8,815 nt of DNA from an uncultured Muribaculaceae bacterium. GTDB lineage: Bacteria > Bacteroidota > Bacteroidia > Bacteroidales > Muribaculaceae. The notes beneath the pieces are model-generated. The model saw nothing but the letters and a program-made list of their open reading frames with translations. It was not told where the DNA came from and did not search any database. Positions 6,106 to 8,815 of the stretch are shown here, piece after piece. Where the stretch lies: contig CAJUBM010000120.1 of NCBI GenBank assembly GCA_910584735.1, forward strand, positions 1 to 8,815. The letters are read 5' to 3'. The position numbers and the translations under genes were made by a program. Numbering within the stretch: position 1 is the first letter of the stretch; each line of letters opens with the position of its first letter.

Positions 6106-6138
6106 ACAAAAAAGAGCGACATCCGAAAATGCCGCCCT
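6106..6138 (-). terminator. Rho-independent terminator of the leftward repressor operon
   Basis: On the minus strand AGGGCGGCAT (6138-6129) pairs with ATGTCGCTCT (6122-6113), ten base pairs with two G-U pairs, around a 6-nt loop and followed by TTTTTTGTT. It lies 8 nt after the stop codon at 6147 and closes the four-gene operon. Confidence 0.85.
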
Positions 6139-6146
6139 TTCTTTGC

Positions 6147-6401
6147 TTACTGTTCAAACATCTTGCCGGAGCCGGTCAAGAGCCATTTGGCGTTAACTCC
6201 ATAGTCGGTTATCATCGGCTGGAGCCACGAAACTTGAAACCAACCCCTATCCAAGTCTTTCCGATTTGCGATAAGGTTGCGCCTGTCTATCTCGTAGAGG
6301 CGGCAATAGGTGTTTACACCCCTTATGCGTTTCATCGCGATTATCGCGTCAAGGGCGCAATAAAATCGCTCCATGATTTGCTTGCTTATCGGAGTGTTCA
6401 T
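6147..6401 (-). CDS. Small repressor-like protein, WLLTG family (84 aa)
   Basis: The protein has the look of a small Bacteroidota mobile-element regulator. A helical N-terminus (ISKQIMERFYCALDAII) leads to RLYEIDRRNLIANRKD (about 34-49), which resembles a DNA-recognition helix region. It ends in YGVNAKWLLTGSGKMF, a signature also seen just after the HTH of many phage repressors of this phylum. Its start codon overlaps the stop of the zinc-ribbon gene (ATGA at 6401-6398), implying translational coupling. It is the last gene of the leftward operon. The first gene of the same operon ends its HTH domain with the related WLETGEGAML, so the operon appears to be bracketed by two related DNA-binding proteins. 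DNA binding is inferred, not shown. Confidence 0.7.
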   Translation of the reverse strand: MNTPISKQIMERFYCALDAIIAMKRIRGVNTYCRLYEIDRRNLIANRKDLDRGWFQVSWLQPMITDYGVNAKWLLTGSGKMFEQ

Positions 6402-6880
6402 GGCTTATATTCTTTGAATGACACGATACGCTTAACTTTGCTGCCCTCCTCGTGCATTTTGCGGAGCGTTTCAAGCTCGCCGCCGGGTAGGACAACAAGA
6501 GTGACACCCTCGGCTTGCATCGCTTCTAAAAGCTCAATCTTGCTATCGCTTATGACATCGCGGAATTTCAAAAGCGTTTCTATTTTTACGTTCTGGTACT
6601 TTGTGGCTTTCTGAGAAGGGCGAGATGGAATAGATTCAACGGTAGGGGTTATTGGCTCGTAGTTCTCCATTACTCGCTCTGTCAGAGTTGGGGTATTATC
6701 TCCGGGATTAAATTCGTAACCACAATCAAGGCACGTTAGCCGTATTTTGTTGCAACCAATAGCTCCACCTACCAAACCGATACGACCGAAAAGCAAACGA
6801 CCGATAATGGCTTTTTTCGCGCTAAATCCTTTTTTATCCGCGTGGATATTAGTGCTGCCACAATTAGGACATTTTGGCAT
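6398..6880 (-). CDS. Zinc-ribbon protein of the repressor operon (160 aa)
   Basis: Two CxxC knuckles, Cys4/Cys7 (CPNCGS) and Cys50/Cys53 (CLDCGYEF), should bind one zinc. Between them lies a glycine-rich hydrophobic stretch (about 24-42, IIGRLLFGRIGLVGGAIG) seen in small phage and mobile-element zinc-ribbon proteins. Whether that stretch enters a membrane is unclear. Residues 60-100 are polar and Pro/Thr/Ser-rich. The C-terminal 60 residues are helical, with a VTLVVLPGG strand that I do not recognise. The gene starts 3 nt after the stop of the 66-residue gene and overlaps the next by 4 nt. The role is unknown. Its position among repressor genes suggests an accessory lysogeny or exclusion function, which is speculative. 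Confidence 0.75.
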   Translation of the reverse strand: MPKCPNCGSTNIHADKKGFSAKKAIIGRLLFGRIGLVGGAIGCNKIRLTCLDCGYEFNPGDNTPTLTERVMENYEPITPTVESIPSRPSQKATKYQNVKIETLLKFRDVISDSKIELLEAMQAEGVTLVVLPGGELETLRKMHEEGSKVKRIVSFKEYKP

Positions 6881-6883
6881 GGG

Positions 6884-7084
6884 TTATTCGTTTATTGCTC
6901 TCACCATTTCAACATCCGCTTTGAGTTGGTAAAGCTCATCAAGGGGCTGCCCGGTGATTTTTGCAGTTGTTATCGCTTTCTCTATCTCTATCAGTACCCG
7001 GAGGCTTTCATCGGGATTTACCCGGTTTACGTTGGTGAGGCTATCCTTGAAAAGCTCAATCACCATTCGGTAGTATTTGTTCAT
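6884..7084 (-). CDS. Unknown small helical protein (66 aa) in the repressor operon
   Basis: I do not recognise this protein. It is short, charged and predicted to be mostly helical, with a hydrophobic pattern (MVIELFKDSL, then LRVLIEIEKAI, then LYQLKADVEMV) suggesting a helical hairpin or small oligomer. It has no signal peptide or membrane segment. Its start codon overlaps the repressor stop codon (ATGA at 7084-7081) and it ends 3 nt before the zinc-ribbon gene, so it is certainly part of the same transcript. A partner or modulator of the repressor is a reasonable guess from position alone. Confidence 0.7.
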   Translation of the reverse strand: MNKYYRMVIELFKDSLTNVNRVNPDESLRVLIEIEKAITTAKITGQPLDELYQLKADVEMVRAINE

Positions 7085-7605
7085 GCCATTACGATATTTA
7101 GTTTCTGTTCTATTATTGACAATAGGCGGTTAACCTGTTGCTGCGCTACATCAACCTGTGCTTGCGCTCGGTCAACTTGTGCCTGCGCCCTACGGGTTAT
7201 CTCGTGGGCTTCTTTGGTGAGGTCGGCCTGTGCTGTCATGGCCGCGATTACTCTTTCAACCTCGATACCAAAGTTACATGGCGGGTTGTTTGTGAAATCA
7301 TGGCCGGCAAACTGGGGGTTAGTCCCTGTTATCGGGCCGTGGAAATGTTGGCCGCCGCCGTGGTTATCTTGGCTTATGAGCATAGCCCCCTCGCCTGTTT
7401 CCAACCACTCTTTATTGAGGTCTGGCACGAAAGACGAAAGTCTATCTACAAAGTCTTTCGGCTCCTTGACTTTTTCGTTGATGATTTGGGATATGGTGCT
7501 TTCGTTTGCATACCCCATTTTCGCCCCTAAATCCTTTTGAGAAGCGATAATCCCCACTTTTATCATGTGGCGGATTAAAATTTTATATCTGTCTATCTTG
7601 TTCAT
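7081..7605 (-). CDS. CI-like HTH repressor with coiled-coil tail, no S24 peptidase domain
   Basis: The 174-residue protein has an N-terminal XRE-type HTH (about residues 19-44: DLGAKMGYANESTISQIINE) and the WLETGEGAML element (67-76) typical of Bacteroidota phage repressors. A flexible Gly/His-rich linker follows (82-112, including GGGQHFHG). A long amphipathic helix (114-170) contains three 7-residue repeats, AQAQVDR, AQAQVDV and AQQQVNR (140-160), so the C-terminus is probably a coiled coil for oligomerisation. There is no Ser-Lys LexA/CI autocleavage domain, so induction by RecA-promoted self-cleavage is unlikely. It is first in the leftward four-gene operon and faces the Cro-like gene across the operator region, which it probably binds to repress the early promoter. 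The leader is A-rich with no Shine-Dalgarno. Confidence 0.85.
   Translation of the reverse strand: MNKIDRYKILIRHMIKVGIIASQKDLGAKMGYANESTISQIINEKVKEPKDFVDRLSSFVPDLNKEWLETGEGAMLISQDNHGGGQHFHGPITGTNPQFAGHDFTNNPPCNFGIEVERVIAAMTAQADLTKEAHEITRRAQAQVDRAQAQVDVAQQQVNRLLSIIEQKLNIVMA
7130..7192. repeat. Three 21-bp tandem repeats coding the repressor's heptads
   Basis: Units at 7130-7150, 7151-7171 and 7172-7192 share the pattern TnAACCTGTnCnTGCGC. Because 21 bp encodes seven residues, each unit adds one coiled-coil heptad. Copy-number change would lengthen or shorten the repressor tail in frame. Confidence 0.7.
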
Positions 7606-7631
7606 TTTTAGCGAGTTGCGAAATTAGGGTG

Positions 7632-7639
7632 CAAATATC
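7632..7639 (-). promoter_or_regulatory. Candidate leftward repressor promoter -7 box (GATATTTG)
   Basis: Read on the minus strand, this is one mismatch from TAnnTTTG and mirrors the rightward -7 box. Operator O1 (7641-7654) lies immediately upstream. It would give a leader of about 20 nt for the repressor gene. The -33 region is unclear. Confidence 0.4.
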
Positions 7640-7640
7640 A

Positions 7641-7688
7641 TAGAAATTCTTTATAGAAAGATTTGGTAGTTTTGTAGAAAGTCTTTAT
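7641..7688. promoter_or_regulatory. Repressor/Cro operator cluster (TAGAAAnTCTTTAT)
   Basis: TAGAAATTCTTTAT (7641-7654) and TAGAAAGTCTTTAT (7675-7688) differ at one position and lie 34 bp apart. A third TAGAAA half (TAGAAAGATTT, 7654-7664) abuts the first. The second site occupies the space between the -33 and -7 boxes of the rightward promoter. The first sits beside the leftward -7 candidate. This fits operators bound by the repressor at 7605 and the Cro-like protein at 7771. Binding is inferred. Confidence 0.6.
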
Positions 7689-7693
7689 CTTTG
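7662..7693 (+). promoter_or_regulatory. Rightward early promoter (TTTG-N20-TATCTTTG)
   Basis: TTTG (7662-7665) and TATCTTTG (7686-7693) with 20 nt between them closely match the Bacteroidales -33/-7 consensus, the best promoter in the window. Transcription would start near 7700, leaving a leader of about 70 nt before the Cro-like gene at 7771. The spacer is filled by an operator copy, so a bound repressor would block polymerase directly. Confidence 0.75.
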
Positions 7694-7718
7694 CACCATA
7701 ATCAGTTTTGTAGTGTCG

Positions 7719-7726
7719 CAAAGATA
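7719..7726 (-). promoter_or_regulatory. Alternative leftward promoter -7 box (TATCTTTG)
   Basis: On the minus strand this is an exact TAnnTTTG match, better than the one at 7632. With TATCTTTGC (7686-7694) it forms a 9-bp inverted repeat. If used, it starts near 7712, face to face with the early promoter, and the repressor mRNA would have a leader of about 105 nt crossing both operators. No good -33 box is seen. Confidence 0.35.
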
Positions 7727-7770
7727 CAAAAATTTGTGCTTACGGAACACATAACACTATAAGAATTATA

Positions 7771-7995
7771 ATGGAGAACAAGAAAAAAACAAGGTTTCGC
7801 CTATTCTATGACGCTCTGCCCCCAAAGGCTGAGGTAGCCCCAAAAACGGCTTTCGTTAAGAAAATCGCCGCTTTGTGTAAAGTGCATGAGGTTACGGTAC
7901 GCTGCTGGATTGCCGGAACACAAAAGCCCGATGCTTTGAAAACATCCATTATTGCAAAGCATTTGGGCGTACCAGAAAACGAATTATTCTCTTAA
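7771..7995 (+). CDS. Cro-like small HTH regulator (74 aa)
   Basis: This is the first gene to the right of the operator region, with a short basic N-terminus (KKKTRFR). An HTH at about 28-49 (FVKKIAALCKVHEVTVRCWIAG) is followed by helices ending in IIAKHLGVPENELF. The TVRCWIAGTQKPD turn is typical of small regulators at the head of early operons in Bacteroidota phages and integrative elements. By position it should act like Cro, opposing the CI-like repressor. The start at 7771 follows an A/T-rich leader (TAAGAATTATA) without Shine-Dalgarno. It is followed 16 nt later by the membrane-protein gene. DNA binding is fairly secure; the Cro role is inferred from layout. Confidence 0.75.
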   Translation: MENKKKTRFRLFYDALPPKAEVAPKTAFVKKIAALCKVHEVTVRCWIAGTQKPDALKTSIIAKHLGVPENELFS

Positions 7996-8011
7996 TCAAA
8001 TTGCAACACCG

Positions 8012-8230
8012 ATGACTGGAATACAAATTTACAACACTTGTTGGCTCTCAGTATGGCTTTTATGCCTATGTGGGGCTATACGGGGTGTAATCGCCGGCAA
8101 CTGGGCGCACTGGCTCTTTGTGGCTGCTTCGCTTTACTTTGCCTACTTGCTCTTTATTGATGATGAGGATGGCGAAAGCCTCAAGCAATTACTAACACGC
8201 AAAATCAAAGCGTATAAGGAGGCTAAGTGA
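8012..8230 (+). CDS. Small two-helix membrane protein (72 aa)
   Basis: Two hydrophobic helices, about 10-29 (Cys/Trp/Leu-rich) and 33-49, are joined by a very short turn. A charged cytoplasmic-type tail follows (DDEDGESLKQLL, then KIKAYKEAK). I chose the ATG at 8012. An in-frame start at 7952 would overlap the preceding gene and add 20 polar residues that spoil the N-terminus. The stop TGA overlaps the next start by one base (TGATG at 8228-8232), so translation is coupled. Its early position makes a lysis holin less likely than a superinfection-exclusion or membrane-anchoring role, but I do not recognise a family. Confidence 0.65.
   Translation: MTGIQIYNTCWLSVWLLCLCGAIRGVIAGNWAHWLFVAASLYFAYLLFIDDEDGESLKQLLTRKIKAYKEAK
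8216..8222 (+). promoter_or_regulatory. Strong Shine-Dalgarno AAGGAGG deciding the start at 8230
   Basis: AAGGAGG lies 7 nt before the ATG at 8230, optimal spacing. It supports 8230 over the adjacent GTG at 8227 and the later ATG at 8242. Such strong sites are rare in Bacteroidota, and it is the only one I see in this window. Confidence 0.7.
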
Positions 8231-8514
8231 TGACCGTAACAATGGAGTTGTACGAATTAAAGACGCTATGCTCGGATATGGCCGCGCTCGGTGTCGCTAC
8301 CTACCAAAAGGACGCGGCCCCGGCTACTGACCTTATTTCTCAACGTGAGGCGTATCGCCAATTCCAAGAGGTTAGGGTTAAGAGGTGGGTTGAAAGCGGA
8401 TTGATAACACCCCAACGCAACGGGGCGGCACTCAATGCCAAACGCTATTACTCACGCGCTGAACTGATGGCAATCAATAATGCCGAAAGGCTAAACACAA
8501 TAATTCACAGATAA
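8230..8514 (+). CDS. Excisionase/MerR-like DNA-binding protein (94 aa)
   Basis: After a helical N-terminus (1-30), residues 36-53 (ISQREAYRQFQEVRVKRW) form a winged-helix or MerR/excisionase-type HTH. A likely wing (VESGLITPQRNG, 54-65) and KRYYSRAELMAI follow. Proteins of this form in mobile elements act as recombination directionality factors (Xis) or as small regulators. With an integrase on the same element and an early-operon position, excisionase is attractive, but a replication or transcription regulator is equally compatible. It overlaps the membrane-protein gene by one base, has a strong Shine-Dalgarno, and is followed one base later by the ATPase gene. Confidence 0.7.
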   Translation: MTVTMELYELKTLCSDMAALGVATYQKDAAPATDLISQREAYRQFQEVRVKRWVESGLITPQRNGAALNAKRYYSRAELMAINNAERLNTIIHR

Positions 8515-8515
8515 C

Positions 8516-8815
8516 ATGAAAACAATTAAGCTCAAATCGCTGGCTCTTGTGAATTTCAAGGGTGTACGCTCCTTTGAGGTTGCGTTTGATAGTGATGTGG
8601 TTTCTATCCAAGGCGGTAACGCCACCGGCAAGACCACTCTCTATGATGCTTACCTTTGGCTGCTCTTTGGAAAGGATAGCGCGGGCCGTGGCGATGGCAA
8701 CGGGGGATTTAATGTAAAGACCCTCGGCACGGACGGAAAGCCTATCTACCGTCTGGAACACTCCGTAACAGGTGTGTTTGAGATAGACGGGCGAGAAATC
8801 AAACTGCAACGCTGC
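8516..8815 (+). CDS. SMC/Rad50-like P-loop ATPase, 5' part (cut by window end)
   Basis: The first 100 residues are present and the frame is open to the window end. The start MKTIKLKSLALVNFKGVR is the typical beta-strand/FKG opening of RecF/SMC/Rad50-family ATPase heads. Walker A is GNATGKTT (residues 34-41), followed by LYDAYLWLLFGKDS, a signature I associate with phage-encoded Rad50/SbcC-like proteins. Walker B, the coiled coil and the ABC signature would lie beyond the window. Such genes usually head phage recombination/replication modules and may work with a nuclease or single-strand annealing protein encoded next. It begins one base after the stop of the preceding gene, as the fourth gene of the early operon. 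Confidence 0.85.
   Translation, partial: MKTIKLKSLALVNFKGVRSFEVAFDSDVVSIQGGNATGKTTLYDAYLWLLFGKDSAGRGDGNGGFNVKTLGTDGKPIYRLEHSVTGVFEIDGREIKLQRC

Larger units (their letters stand above)
7628..7697. repeat. Inverted repeat bracketing the control region (GGTGCAAAnAT)
   Basis: GGTGCAAATAT (7628-7638) and ATCTTTGCACC (7687-7697) are inverted copies with 10 of 11 positions matching. Each arm includes the -7 end of an outward-facing promoter candidate, so the switch is nearly symmetric around about 7662. Confidence 0.65.

Noticed and set aside
5763..6122. 119-codon minus-strand open frame across the repeat array
   Set aside because: Its translation repeats ILPKQN and LLRQ-type segments that are merely the 16-mer read through. 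It crosses the GC/AT-rich tract and the operon terminator.
6842..7540. 232-codon plus-strand open frame opposite the repressor operon
   Set aside because: Cys/Ser-rich shadow antisense to two tightly overlapping genes. The minus strand has coherent HTH, coiled-coil and operon structure.
8474..8809. 111-codon minus-strand open frame at the right edge
   Set aside because: The plus strand here encodes an in-frame Walker A ATPase start joined to the early operon, so this is a shadow.

Overview
The window looks like a Bacteroidota (Bacteroidales) chromosome carrying the start of an integrated mobile element, most likely a temperate phage or a phage-like integrative element. The evidence for the phylum is a type IX secretion sorting tail on a large secreted protein, repeated TAnnTTTG (Bacteroidales sigma-factor type) -7 boxes upstream of genes, A/T-rich leaders mostly lacking Shine-Dalgarno sequences, and a Bacteroidota-style tyrosine recombinase. 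A gut family such as Muribaculaceae is possible but is a guess.

Chromosomal part (about 1-4233). A 707-residue secreted protein on the minus strand (63-2186) is divergent from a membrane-anchored regulator (2326-3999) with a periplasmic helical-repeat region, one transmembrane helix and a cytoplasmic LuxR-type HTH. A 139-bp intergenic region separates them, so the regulator may control the secreted protein. Next comes a truncated tRNA-Arg(CCT) gene that ends inside its T-loop (4033-4086). An intact tRNA-Arg(CCT) follows at 4162-4233, with a strong terminator after it.

Element, left end (4234-6146). A tyrosine integrase (4342-5616) starts 108 bp after the intact tRNA, the classic layout of a tRNA-targeted integration. 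The integrase converges on a leftward operon. The 530 bp between them contain no gene but eight copies of a 16-bp quasi-palindrome (TTTTGC-CTAA-GCAAAA) in both orientations, then GC-rich repeats, an AT-rich tract and paired G-runs. This is the most unusual structure here and resembles an origin, a centromere or a dispersed protein-binding array.

Element, control region (6147-8815). Four tightly packed minus-strand genes (7605 down to 6147) form a lysogeny-type operon: an HTH repressor with a coiled-coil tail, a 66-residue unknown, a zinc-ribbon protein, and a second small repressor-like protein. A 165-bp divergent control region contains repeated TAGAAAnTCTTTAT operators overlapping a near-consensus rightward promoter. 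Rightward from it runs an early-type operon: a Cro-like HTH protein (7771), a two-helix membrane protein (8012), an excisionase/MerR-like DNA-binding protein (8230), and the start of an SMC/Rad50-like P-loop ATPase cut off by the window end (8516). The logic is that of a phage lysis-lysogeny switch: integrase and repressor maintain the element, and the Cro-like and excisionase-like genes lead into a recombination/replication module.
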